From Bradyrhizobium sp. LTSP885 (GTDB taxonomy: Bacteria > Pseudomonadota > Alphaproteobacteria > Rhizobiales > Xanthobacteraceae): a stretch of DNA of 35,132 nucleotides. The stretch is taken from NCBI RefSeq assembly GCF_000938305.1, contig NZ_JYMT01000040.1:107531-142662 (forward strand), in the 5' to 3' direction. Below, in pieces: positions 24,726 to 32,988 of this stretch (position 1 is the stretch's first letter; every line of letters starts with the position of its first letter). The notes below the pieces were generated by a model. It searched no databases, was not told the DNA's origin, and saw only the letters and a list, made by a program, of their open reading frames with translations. A program made the position numbers and the translations under genes.

Positions 24726-25706
24726 CTAAGGCTTCATTAGCCCTGGATTCCAGCGCCAGAGGTTGTCGTTGGTGAGATGCGTGCCGCCCCACCAGCGATC
24801 GATCGGGTTGTGGTGCGAGAAATCTTCCTCGCGGGCCAGCACTGCTTTGCCAAACTCTGTCACCGACAAGCGGCTGCGCCGAAAGGCTTCCAAGCGGGCT
24901 CTTGCATTCTCCGGGTCAATGACGCGCAGCTCGTCGTCGAGACCGGCAATCGCCGGTCGCGGCCCGTGCGCCAGCCCTTGGAGCAGTGTTCCGATCTCCT
25001 TGTCTGTGAACACGCCGCGCTGACGGAAGCCGCGAAGATAGAACAGCATGTTGGTGCCCATGAATCCTGTCGCGATCAGCTCAAGCAGCCGCATTTCGGT
25101 CGCGCCGAGTCCCGATCCGCTCCATGGAAGCTCCTGGAGCAGATCCAGCAGCGCCGGCCTCAACAAGGGAAACGCGCTCAGATCATGCTGGAGCGCGTCA
25201 AAGCAGGCTTCGGGTGTCGAGGCTCGATACGCCTGCCAGACCTTGCTTGCGGCCTCGACGTGCGCTGGCCGGACGTTGACGAGCGGCACCTCGCCCCATC
25301 CAGACCACTTCTCGAGCATGGTCATCAGATTAAAGCCGACCAGGCGCAATTCCAACTTGGCCACCGTCTCCGGGTGAGATCGGACGTGATCAAGCAACCA
25401 ACTCAGCTGCAATTGATCGTTCGGGTCGGGATCAAACCAGAGCTCGATCTTGTCGAAAGCCGCACAATGCTCGATGAACCTAAGATGCTTGACGGCATCG
25501 CGGTCCCGCTTTCGAGAATAGTCGGACCACTGATCCCCGGGGCTCTGGTCGGCCCGCGCGCCGAAATAGGCGTCGAGCGTCTGCGGTGACGGCAACGGCC
25601 CCCAGATGAACCGAGACCAAATCGAAATAACGCTTTGAGCCAGGCCCACGCGCGCCAGCTCCGTACCGGACGAACTGGTCAAAATCAGACGCTTCATGGG
25701 CTTCAC
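24726..25706 (-). CDS. DUF1835-like protein, copy 1
   Basis: A 326-residue protein resembling the DUF1835/DUF3658 family: N-terminal MKRLILTSSSGTELARVGL and WGPLPSPQTLDAYF, then the family-like strand IELWFDPDPNDQLQLSWLL, and a C-terminal SHHNPIDRWWGGTHLTNDN. No signal peptide or membrane helix. Function of the family is unknown. It is a clear paralogue of the gene at 25890-26858. Two starts are possible: a GTG at 25706, whose first bases overlap the stop of the small upstream gene (GTGA) and which has AGGA six bases upstream, or the ATG at 25697 that matches the paralogue's start. The overlap favours translational coupling, so the GTG is given. Confidence 0.82.
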   Translation of the reverse strand: MKPMKRLILTSSSGTELARVGLAQSVISIWSRFIWGPLPSPQTLDAYFGARADQSPGDQWSDYSRKRDRDAVKHLRFIEHCAAFDKIELWFDPDPNDQLQLSWLLDHVRSHPETVAKLELRLVGFNLMTMLEKWSGWGEVPLVNVRPAHVEAASKVWQAYRASTPEACFDALQHDLSAFPLLRPALLDLLQELPWSGSGLGATEMRLLELIATGFMGTNMLFYLRGFRQRGVFTDKEIGTLLQGLAHGPRPAIAGLDDELRVIDPENARARLEAFRRSRLSVTEFGKAVLAREEDFSHHNPIDRWWGGTHLTNDNLWRWNPGLMKP

Positions 25707-25858
25707 TCAACATCCTTTGGTGGTGCCGACCTCTCTGGGAGAACGTCACAATGCATCGTGAGAATCGTCAGGATCGATACGATCATCGCGAGAGCAAAAA
25801 TCATCAGGATCGAGTATTTGCGGGTGCGCTTTGCCCGCGCAGTCTGAACAAGAAACAT
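25703..25858 (-). CDS. Small single-helix membrane protein between the DUF1835-like genes
   Basis: A 51-residue frame from ATG 25858 to TGA 25703-25705. It has a GGGAG ribosome site, a basic N-terminus (TARAKRTRKY), one strong hydrophobic helix (about residues 16-35: SILMIFALAMIVSILTILTM), then a Cys and a charged tail. Topology should be N-inside. It starts 31 bp after the stop of copy 2 and its stop overlaps the GTG of copy 1, so all three form one operon. I do not recognise it. It could anchor the soluble DUF1835-like proteins to the membrane (inference). Confidence 0.65.
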   Translation of the reverse strand: MFLVQTARAKRTRKYSILMIFALAMIVSILTILTMHCDVLPERSAPPKDVE

Positions 25859-25889
25859 CGCTTGCTCCCGCCTTGTTTCCCTGCCCGCG

Positions 25890-26858
25890 TTACGGTGCCG
25901 TGAGCGTGAGATCGGAACGCCATAGATTATCGTTGGTGAGATGCGTGCCGCCCCACCAGCGATCGATCGGATTGTGGTGGCTGAAGTCCTCCCTGTGCGC
26001 GAGGACCTCCTTGCCGAAATTGGTCAGGCACGGATCGCTTGCGACGTAACGCGCGTACCAGGCCCCCTCGGTGCTCGCCCGCTTGAGACTAGCCACGGCG
26101 GGTGTCGGTCCATGCGCGAGGCCGTCGAGCAAGATGAAGAGTTCGGGTTCCCCGAACACACGTCCGGGGTACCAGTGGCGATGAATAATACCAAGCGCCG
26201 ACGAGCCATCGTAACGTGCGATCAGCTCAAGAAGACGCATTTCAGTCGCACCAAGCCCCGTCACGCGAGAGGGTAATTCTGCAATCAGGGCAAGCAAGGC
26301 CGACCTCAGGAAGGGCAGCGAACTCAAGTCGCTCTGTAAACGGTCCAGGAAAGGTTTTGGCGTGGTCCCGTGATAAGCCCGCCAGACCGCGCTCGCCGTC
26401 TCGAGTTCGACTGCGGTAACATCGACCGTCGGCACATCCTCCGGCTCCGGCACCTGTAAGCCCGGCATCACCAGATCGAAATCAATGAGACGCAATTCCA
26501 ACCTGCCCGCGATCGCGGGATGAGACTTGAAAAAATCCAGCAGGAAAATCAGCTCCAGCTGATCGTTCGGATACTGCTCGAACCAGAGATCGATGGTGTC
26601 ATAAGGCTCGCAATATTCGACAAATGAGAGGCGCCTGCGGGCTCTGGCTTCTTCGGGGTGCCATCTCCATGCGCACCAGTCTGACCAGTGACGACCAGGG
26701 CCTTGGCATGAGCGCGCAGCAAAATAATCATCGATCTCCCGCGCGGGAGCCAACGGTCCCCAGCCGAAGCGAAAGCGAAAATCGATAGCGGCGTCGGCCA
26801 CGCCTGAGCGCAAGAAACGATAGCCGGACCCGGAACTGGACAAAATCAGACGCTTCAT
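25890..26858 (-). CDS. DUF1835-like protein, copy 2
   Basis: A 322-residue paralogue of the protein at 24726-25706. Shared blocks include MKRLIL, IDLWFEQYPNDQLELIFLLD, the stretch GLGATEMRLLELIA and the C-terminal SHHNPIDRWWGGTHLTNDN, with the 3' nucleotides nearly identical in the two genes. The middle is more diverged, so this is an old duplication with strong selection on the C-terminus or partial gene conversion. No signal peptide. AGG lies just before the ATG at 26858. It is the first gene of the three-gene minus-strand unit, 114 bp downstream of recA. Confidence 0.82.
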   Translation of the reverse strand: MKRLILSSSGSGYRFLRSGVADAAIDFRFRFGWGPLAPAREIDDYFAARSCQGPGRHWSDWCAWRWHPEEARARRRLSFVEYCEPYDTIDLWFEQYPNDQLELIFLLDFFKSHPAIAGRLELRLIDFDLVMPGLQVPEPEDVPTVDVTAVELETASAVWRAYHGTTPKPFLDRLQSDLSSLPFLRSALLALIAELPSRVTGLGATEMRLLELIARYDGSSALGIIHRHWYPGRVFGEPELFILLDGLAHGPTPAVASLKRASTEGAWYARYVASDPCLTNFGKEVLAHREDFSHHNPIDRWWGGTHLTNDNLWRSDLTLTAP

Positions 26859-26972
26859 CGGCCTGACCTACGCAACGAGACGCCAAATACAAAAACGAAA
26901 CGGGCGCCGCCGACGTCGGCAACTCAACGTCCTCAGCGCCCGCTTCCAGCGAAATCATGCAAGCCTTGAGGC

Positions 26973-28067
<1,095 letters not shown>

Positions 28068-28171
28068 GGGATGTGCTCCTTATGGCGGGGATTCGCTAGC
28101 GGGACAAACGGGCGATCGGATCAGGCGGGATACTTTGTTGACTGGGAACCGATGTACCACGTTTGTTCTAT

Positions 28172-28186
28172 GTTCGCAATATGTTC
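28172..28186. promoter_or_regulatory. Alphaproteobacterial SOS (LexA) box of recA
   Basis: GTTCGCAATATGTTC fits GTTC-N7-GTTC exactly, the LexA site known from alphaproteobacteria. A further GTTC lies at 28165-28168. It is about 105 bp upstream of the recA start, and on the recA strand it overlaps a TTGCGA that could be the -35 box. Confidence 0.9.
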
Positions 28187-28203
28187 TTTTCGGCCGGCGG
28201 GTA

Positions 28204-28259
28204 CTGGCCTGATTTATCCCCTAGTGGCCTAATTTGATTTTCGCAGTGGCCCAGTTTGC
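28204..28259. repeat. Three degenerate TGGCC direct repeats
   Basis: TGGCCTGATTT (28205), TGGCCTAATTTG (28225) and TGGCCCAGTTTG (28247) recur at 20-22-bp spacing between recA's regulatory region and the small gene at 28261. Possibly the end of a lost mobile element or a protein-binding array. Confidence 0.45.
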
Positions 28260-28260
28260 C

Positions 28261-28446
28261 CTAGCGATGCTCAAGCTGGTCGCCATTAAAGATGTGCAAC
28301 ATGCCGGAGAAGGCAGAGTGGTCCGCCTCCACGACATACCGAACGGCGCCCGCTCGGTTTGTAAAAACCGACACGATGAAACCCGGATATTCGTAACCTG
28401 AGCGCTTCTTTACTCGGTCGCCTACCTTGAACGGTGCGTCTGTCAT
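28261..28446 (-). CDS. Small KOW/SH3-like hypothetical protein
   Basis: A 61-residue protein with FKVGDRVKKRSGYEYPGFIV, the start of a KOW/SH3-like beta-barrel, then RYVVEADHSAFSGMLHIFNG. Short proteins of this type occur in phages and rhizobial genomes. AGGGGATAAA precedes the ATG at 28446, a strong ribosome site. No function is known. It is flanked by the TGGCC repeats and a terminator-like hairpin, suggesting a small inserted unit. Confidence 0.75.
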   Translation of the reverse strand: MTDAPFKVGDRVKKRSGYEYPGFIVSVFTNRAGAVRYVVEADHSAFSGMLHIFNGDQLEHR

Positions 28447-28460
28447 TTTATCCCCTGTAA

Positions 28461-28485
28461 GGCCGCCTCATTTGGCGGCCTCTTT
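28461..28485. terminator. Strong hairpin upstream of the small gene
   Basis: GGCCGCC and GGCGGCC pair perfectly around TCATTT and are followed by TCTTT on the plus strand. On the minus strand it could end a transcript arriving from the right. Confidence 0.55.
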
Positions 28486-28687
28486 CATGCTGTCGGCCGG
28501 CGACAATTGTTCATGGTCGCGGCCCACGTAAGCTGCAGCGTGCGAAGTCGAATCCCGGCGATGATCTTATTGAATTTAAGCTAGCCGTAACCGTGCCTTG
28601 GTGCGTTCTCAGTAGGACTACCGAGTTCGCCTGGCGCGATGATCTCTTCGGCTCATTGGCGTCGAGAATTTTAAGCTGCGTCGGCCC

Positions 28688-28801
28688 TTATGGGGCAATC
28701 AGGACTGCGAACAGAACCACAAACAGCATCGCGGTCATCACGACGGCCGCCACTGCACCCGCTGTGACCTTGGCCTTCTCCCGCGAATCGTACGGTTCCA
28801 T
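28688..28801 (-). CDS. Predicted 37-residue membrane miniprotein
   Basis: ATG 28801 to TAA 28688-28690. The charged N-terminus MEPYDSREKAKVTAG is followed by one strongly hydrophobic helix AVVMTAMLFVVLFAVLIAP reaching the C-terminus. AGGA lies seven bases upstream. The reading frame continues upstream without a credible start. Coding status rests on the ribosome site and the helix only. Confidence 0.45.
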   Translation of the reverse strand: MEPYDSREKAKVTAGAVAAVVMTAMLFVVLFAVLIAP

Positions 28802-29297
28802 CCTGCAGTCCTGGCTCCGACGCCCAGGCCATATCATACAGCGCACAACGCAACGACGGGGGGGCGCCGGCGTCCGTAGTTCTCCGGGCCAGAACAAAGT
28901 TCCGAGCGCTCCGACCGCCTCCGTAATTCCAGATTTTATCTTTTAAGATCATACGCTTAAGCCAACATTCGAATACCCGCCCGCTTCGCCTTTGAACGAC
29001 ACGCGATCGGGGCCGGCGCCTACTACCTTGGTACACCTCCTGAGGCCTGAAAAAACTGCGTAGCCTTCAATGGAACACGCGAGTTCCACCGGTGTTCGTC
29101 ATGATAAGTGCCCGGTCACGTACCTCGGCCACGACCGCACGCGAATTGCGAGCCTCCGGGCTGGGCCGAAGACACCGATTGTTGAGCCAGACCGGGTCTG
29201 GTGCGTCACAATATCGTTTGACGAGCTTTTTATATTGAAACAACTTATAGTTTAAATAGCCAAGCGCCCGCCCCTGATTCCCGCGGAGCTTTCAAAC
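28802..29297. other. About 0.5 kb without a supported gene
   Basis: AT content rises towards 29220-29265 (an AT-rich patch with TTTATATTG and TTATAGTTTAAATAG), which may hold the promoter of the gene at 29298. Short open frames here have no ribosome site or recognisable sequence. Confidence 0.4.
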
Positions 29298-29486
29298 ATG
29301 ATCCACAAGGGTATCGAATTCAGCGTCACGCAGGGCGCGGTCGGCGTCTGGAAATGGCGCTTTCAGATCGGCGAACGGGTCTTCACGGGCAAGACCGAAG
29401 CCAAGCTCAATCTGCTGGCCATCCGCCGCGTGCAGCTGCGGATCGACCGCGAGCTGAAGAAGGTCCAGCAGGATCAGGCCCGCTGA
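29298..29486 (+). CDS. Conserved small hypothetical protein
   Basis: A 62-residue protein: MIHKGIEFSVTQGAVGVWKW, then RFQIGERVFTGKTEAKLNLL, ending in a helical, basic segment rich in Arg, Lys and Gln (RVQLRIDRELKKVQQDQAR). Similar short proteins are common in Bradyrhizobium. GGAG lies nine bases before the ATG. No known function. Confidence 0.75.
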   Translation: MIHKGIEFSVTQGAVGVWKWRFQIGERVFTGKTEAKLNLLAIRRVQLRIDRELKKVQQDQAR

Positions 29487-29504
29487 CGCCGAACGGAAAT
29501 GGCT

Positions 29505-29735
29505 CTAATCCGCACTCGCCAGCCGCCGCATCGTGAACTCGATAGCGCCGCCGGGAAGCTCGCGCCAGCTCTCGACGGCGCTCATATAGGCGGCCTTCGG
29601 GTAGCGGTCGAGGAAGTCGCGCGCCCGCGATCGGGCCTCGTCGCGTGGCAGGGTGAAGGTCACGCGCAGATAGCCGTCATCCGGCTTGCGCCGGTCGGCC
29701 ATTCGGCTGGCGAGATCGCGCGGACGAAAGACCAT
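29505..29735 (-). CDS. Conserved small hypothetical protein
   Basis: A 76-residue basic protein beginning MVFRPRDLASRMADRRKPDD and containing LRVTFTLPRDEARSRARDFL and AAYMSAVESWRELPGGAIEF. A ribosome site GGAG lies eight bases before the ATG at 29735; a longer frame exists upstream but overlaps the next gene and has no such site. No membrane helix; function unknown. It shares the minus strand with the exported protein gene at 29831. Confidence 0.75.
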   Translation of the reverse strand: MVFRPRDLASRMADRRKPDDGYLRVTFTLPRDEARSRARDFLDRYPKAAYMSAVESWRELPGGAIEFTMRRLASAD

Positions 29736-29830
29736 TGTCGCAACTCCAGACCACCTGACGACCACCGCAATATAGGGCTGGCGCTGGCGGAATCCGAGTC
29801 TGCGGGAGAACGATGCGGCGCAGGCCGACG

Positions 29831-30115
29831 CTACTGGCTGCCTTGCGCGGTGCTTCCGGTCTTGGTCTTCGGCTTGGCGGGACGGGCGGCCGCCTTGGGC
29901 GCATCGCTGCGCACCGCACCCCACGGATCGGACGATGTCTTGGCATCGGGAATCTTGCTGAGCGAGTCCTTGTAGGCCTTCTGGGCGACCGCGTCCTGGT
30001 CCTTCTCTTCCTGGGTCTTGCTCTTGACCTCAGGCATCAGGTTGATGTTCGGCATCTGCGCATAGGCCGGCGCCGCCACAAACGCCGCGACGGCGACTGC
30101 CATCAAAATTCTCAT
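29831..30115 (-). CDS. Small exported hypothetical protein
   Basis: A 94-residue secreted protein with signal peptide MRILMAVAVAAFVAAPAYA cleaved before QMPNI. The mature region has NLMPEVKSKTQEEKDQD, a charged helix, then SKIPDAKTSSDPWG and an Ala/Lys/Pro-rich tail. AAGGGAG lies seven bases before the ATG at 30115. Similar proteins occur in Bradyrhizobium; function unknown. Confidence 0.82.
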   Translation of the reverse strand: MRILMAVAVAAFVAAPAYAQMPNINLMPEVKSKTQEEKDQDAVAQKAYKDSLSKIPDAKTSSDPWGAVRSDAPKAAARPAKPKTKTGSTAQGSQ

Positions 30116-30200
30116 GAAGACGCTCCCTTGCATTTTCGTGAGGGGATATACCACCGCAAAAACGGCATCGCCAAGCGCGCCTGCCCAAGAACTTTCAGGT

Positions 30201-30232
30201 CCTAGAGCAGATCCTAGAGCAGATCCTAGAGA
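30201..30232. repeat. 12-bp tandem repeat at the end of the lipoprotein gene
   Basis: CCTAGAGCAGAT occurs twice (30201-30212, 30213-30224) and then CCTAGAGA; the third unit supplies the lipoprotein stop codon (TAG at 30226-30228 on the minus strand). Confidence 0.8.
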
Positions 30233-30357
30233 TTGTCCGACTTGCAGGATTTCGGCGATTGCATCCAGTCATCCCAAATCGGGCCGCACTTGGTGCAGCC
30301 ACCGAGCGCAAGCCCGATCGCAATCACGCCGCCCAGCAATACCAGTCTGCGGAACAT
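30226..30357 (-). CDS. Small lipoprotein
   Basis: A 43-residue protein with a lipoprotein signal: MFRRLVLLGGVIAIGLALGGC, lipobox LGGC with Cys21. The mature part has two further cysteines (TKCGPIWDDWMQSPKSCKSDNL), which may form a disulfide. A G-rich site (GGGGATGGGG) precedes the ATG at 30357. Short lipoproteins like this occur in Bradyrhizobium; function unknown. Divergent from the amidase gene. Confidence 0.78.
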   Translation of the reverse strand: MFRRLVLLGGVIAIGLALGGCTKCGPIWDDWMQSPKSCKSDNL

Positions 30358-30389
30358 AAACGACCCCATCCCCAACGAGGGTGAATAGG

Positions 30390-30410
30390 GCCCCAAAACT
30401 GGGGCATTTT
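30390..30410. terminator. Terminator-like hairpin in the divergent gap
   Basis: GCCCCA (30390-30395) pairs with TGGGGC (30400-30405) around AAAC, followed by ATTTT. It lies between the divergent lipoprotein and amidase genes, an unusual place for a terminator; it might attenuate the amidase leader. Confidence 0.35.
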
Positions 30411-30503
30411 CAAGCCGGGAACGCCGCCACACGCGAGGGGTGGTTTGACCCGGCGCCTGCTCAAATTACAGTGCGAAACAAAGCAGGATGGAGAATCGAC
30501 GGC

Positions 30504-31979
30504 ATGACTTTGGCGATGAGCTGGGACGAATGGGCGCAGCACGATGGAACGGCACTCGCCGCGCGCGTCAGGACAGGCGAGCTGACGCCCCGGGAATTGG
30601 CCGCCCAGGCGACCGCCGCTGTCGCCAAGGTCGATCCCGCGCTCTGCGGCGTGGTCGAATTGTTTCAGGATGTAATCGCCGACCCGGCCAAAGACGGCGC
30701 CGACCTCGACGGTCCGTTCGCCGGCCTGCCCTTCCTGATGAAGGATCTCGGCCCGACGCTGAAGGGGCGGCTGCAGGAAATGGGCTCGCTGATGATGCGC
30801 GGCAACCGCGCCACGGCGGACACCTTCCTGACCACGAAACTGCGCAAGGCCGGCCTCAATCTGATCGGCCGCACCACGACGCCGGAGTTCGGGGTCTGCA
30901 GTTCGGCCGAAAATCCGGCAGTCTATGTCACGCGCAATCCCTGGAACACCGACTACACCACCTGCGGCTCGTCGGCCGGCAGCGCGGCGATGGTCGCCGC
31001 CGGCGTCGTCCCGATCGCGCATGCGACCGACGGCGGCGGCTCGATCCGCATTCCCGCAGGCGTCAACGGCAATATCGGGCTGAAAGTGTCGCGCGGCGTG
31101 TTCTCGCTGGCGCCGCATCTGTCCGACCTCTCCGGGCTGGTCTCGATCCAGGGTTGCCAGTCGCGCTCGGTGCGCGACACCGCAGCCTTTGTCGATGCCT
31201 GCCGCGGCCCAGCGCCCGGCGAGTTCATGCCGTTCTGGACCCCGCCCGAGCCCACCACCACGACAATCACGCGCGATCCCGCCCGGCTCAGGATCGCGCT
31301 GTCGCATCAATGGGGCGACTATCGCGCGACGCCGCATATCGCGGCCGAACTCGAGAAGGTCGGGCACTTCCTCGAGGGCCTCGGCCATCAGGTCGACTAC
31401 GCCCTGCCGTCGCTCGACTACAATGAAGCCTTCGCGGCACAGACCACCTGCTACATCAGCAATTTCGCCGTCGTGATCGGCAACATGCTCGCCGCGCGCG
31501 GGCTCGAGCGGCCGCCCGCGGAGCTGATCGAGCCGATCAACATCCGCATCTGGGAACATGGCCGGCACACCTCATTTGCCGACCGCGCGCGCATGCAGGC
31601 GGTGTTCAACACGACCTCGCGCGGCTTCGGCGCGTTCTTCGAGGATTGGGACATCATCCTGACGCCGATCACGGCGCTGCCGACGCCGAAGATCGGCACA
31701 TCAGAATATCTGACGCTCAGCGACAATCCGTCGGTGCTGGACTGGTTCGGCAATCTCTGGCGCAACTTCGCCTTCACGCCGCTCGCCAATCTCTGCGGCA
31801 TCCCCGCGATCTCGCTGCCGCTCGCGACCAACGAGCATGGCCTGCCGCTCGGCATCCAGGCGATTGCGAAGCAGGCCAATGACGGGCTGCTGCTGCAGCT
31901 CGCCGCCCAGATCGAGCGGGCGATCGACGGCAAATGGAATGGCGGCGAGAAACCGCGTGTCCATGTGACGCGCGGCTAA
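30504..31979 (+). CDS. Amidase-signature family amidase
   Basis: A 491-residue amidohydrolase with the Ser-cisSer-Lys triad: Lys80 in LPFLMKDLG, cis-Ser156 in CGSSAGS (usual GGSSGGS) and nucleophile Ser180 in ATDGGGSIRIPAG. The spacing of 24 between the two serines equals that of fatty-acid amide hydrolase. The N-terminal DGTALAARVRTGELTPRELA and overall layout resemble the NylA (6-aminohexanoate cyclic dimer hydrolase) and GatA-like amidases. No signal peptide, so cytoplasmic. The ATG at 30504 has GGAGA about nine bases upstream. A thioesterase gene follows after 34 bp, likely in one operon. The natural substrate is not evident. Confidence 0.9.
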   Translation: MTLAMSWDEWAQHDGTALAARVRTGELTPRELAAQATAAVAKVDPALCGVVELFQDVIADPAKDGADLDGPFAGLPFLMKDLGPTLKGRLQEMGSLMMRGNRATADTFLTTKLRKAGLNLIGRTTTPEFGVCSSAENPAVYVTRNPWNTDYTTCGSSAGSAAMVAAGVVPIAHATDGGGSIRIPAGVNGNIGLKVSRGVFSLAPHLSDLSGLVSIQGCQSRSVRDTAAFVDACRGPAPGEFMPFWTPPEPTTTTITRDPARLRIALSHQWGDYRATPHIAAELEKVGHFLEGLGHQVDYALPSLDYNEAFAAQTTCYISNFAVVIGNMLAARGLERPPAELIEPINIRIWEHGRHTSFADRARMQAVFNTTSRGFGAFFEDWDIILTPITALPTPKIGTSEYLTLSDNPSVLDWFGNLWRNFAFTPLANLCGIPAISLPLATNEHGLPLGIQAIAKQANDGLLLQLAAQIERAIDGKWNGGEKPRVHVTRG

Positions 31980-32013
31980 GCGCACACAACAGCGGCAGAG
32001 GAAACAGGACGTC

Positions 32014-32478
32014 ATGGAGCAGCAAGCCGGAGAGTTCGGGATCGACGAGGCCAGGCGCGCGCTCGGCGAGATCTTTGCGCCGTGGGTGCAGGATCTCAAT
32101 CTGTCGGTCGAGCAGTTCGACTTCGCAGCCCCCTCCGGCAACGCCGCCAACTGGCAACCCGGCGCCGTGCTGCGCATGCCGTTCTCGGAACGGATCTGCC
32201 GCAGCGGCGGCATCGTGTCCGGCCAGGCGCTGATGGCGTTTGCCGACACCGCGATGGTGCTGGCCAATCTCGCGGCCAACAAGGGCTATCGCCCAATGAC
32301 GACGGTCGACCAGACCACGCATTTCATGCGCGCGGTGACCGCCTCCGACGTGCTCGCTGACGCGCGCATTGTCCGGCTCGGCCGCACCATGAGCTTCGGC
32401 CGCGTCACGCTATTGTCCGCCACCGACAACAAGCCGGTGGCGATGGTGTCGAGCGCGTTCGCGATGCTGCCGGGCTAG
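32014..32478 (+). CDS. PaaI-like hotdog thioesterase
   Basis: A 154-residue hotdog-fold protein of the PaaI/acyl-CoA thioesterase type. The active-site segment RSGGIVSGQALMAFADTAMV has the family Gly-Gly and catalytic Asp78; TTVDQTTHFMRAVTASDVLA follows. Acyl-CoA hydrolysis is the family activity; substrate unknown. AGGA lies close to the ATG. It follows the amidase by 34 bp; a pairing of amide cleavage and thioester cleavage in one degradation path is an inference. A palindromic repeat starts at its stop codon. Confidence 0.88.
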   Translation: MEQQAGEFGIDEARRALGEIFAPWVQDLNLSVEQFDFAAPSGNAANWQPGAVLRMPFSERICRSGGIVSGQALMAFADTAMVLANLAANKGYRPMTTVDQTTHFMRAVTASDVLADARIVRLGRTMSFGRVTLLSATDNKPVAMVSSAFAMLPG

Positions 32479-32525
32479 AGCATGATCTGGAAAAGTGTGC
32501 AGCGGTTTTCCGAAAGATCATGCTC
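32478..32525. repeat. Palindromic repeat (GAGCATGATC family) acting as transcript end
   Basis: GAGCATGATCT (32478-32488) pairs exactly with AGATCATGCTC (32515-32525), and GGAAAA (32489-32494) with TTTTCC (32506-32511). It begins at the thioesterase stop and lies 11 bp before the convergent HdeA-like stop. Elements with this core are familiar from many rhizobial genomes and could serve as a bidirectional terminator here. Confidence 0.8.
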
Positions 32526-32536
32526 AAACAAGAAGA

Positions 32537-32830
32537 CTATTTTCCCAGAACGGCTTCGGCCGCATTGACGATGCTGATGGTCGGGTTCTGTCCACAATAG
32601 GTGCCGAACTTCTTGGCGTTCTCGACGAACACATCGGTGTCGATGATGGCCTCGTCGGAATCGCCCTTGTACCAGCCGTCCATCCAGGTCAGCACCAGCT
32701 TGATGGTATCGTCGCCGCTCTCGATGAATTGCTTACAGGTCATGGTCGAGAGATCGAGGACAACGGCATTGGCGGGCGCCGACGAGAACGCGAGCGCGGC
32801 GGCGAGCAGGATCGAAGCAGTGATCTTCAT
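32537..32830 (-). CDS. HdeA/HdeB-like periplasmic protein
   Basis: A 97-residue secreted protein. The signal peptide is MKITASILLAAALAFSSAPA with cleavage near ANA. The mature part has the HdeA pattern LDLSTMTCKQFIESGDDTI and FGTYCGQNPTISIVNAAEAV: two cysteines (Cys32, Cys79) that form the family disulfide, and WMDGWYKG between them. HdeA is an acid-activated periplasmic chaperone in E. coli; in rhizobia these are annotated only by family. GGAG lies six bases before the ATG at 32830. Confidence 0.88.
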   Translation of the reverse strand: MKITASILLAAALAFSSAPANAVVLDLSTMTCKQFIESGDDTIKLVLTWMDGWYKGDSDEAIIDTDVFVENAKKFGTYCGQNPTISIVNAAEAVLGK

Positions 32831-32988
32831 GAAAATCTCCGTGAGCGATAATTGTAAATGAACAGGTCGCCGGAAAGCCCGGCGCTTCGGCTTGCGACGT
32901 CGTAAGCGATACGTCGTCGCGAACGCAAGCATGGCACCGCACAGATCAAACCGCACGTCGTTTCGCTGCACGGATTGAGAAAGCGACA

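Noticed and set aside
26728..26958. A 76-codon frame between recA and the DUF1835-like gene, with a similar frame at 25480-25749
   Set aside because: The two resemble each other only because they are alternative frames of the duplicated DUF1835-like genes.
28540..28562. A tRNA T-arm-like string near 28544-28560 (AGTCGAATCCCGGCG), possible tRNA or attachment site
   Set aside because: No acceptor, D or anticodon arm can be folded around it, and no integrase is nearby.
29070..29255. A 61-codon frame in the gap before 29298
   Set aside because: No ribosome site, no similarity I recognise, and it ends in the AT-rich promoter-like patch.
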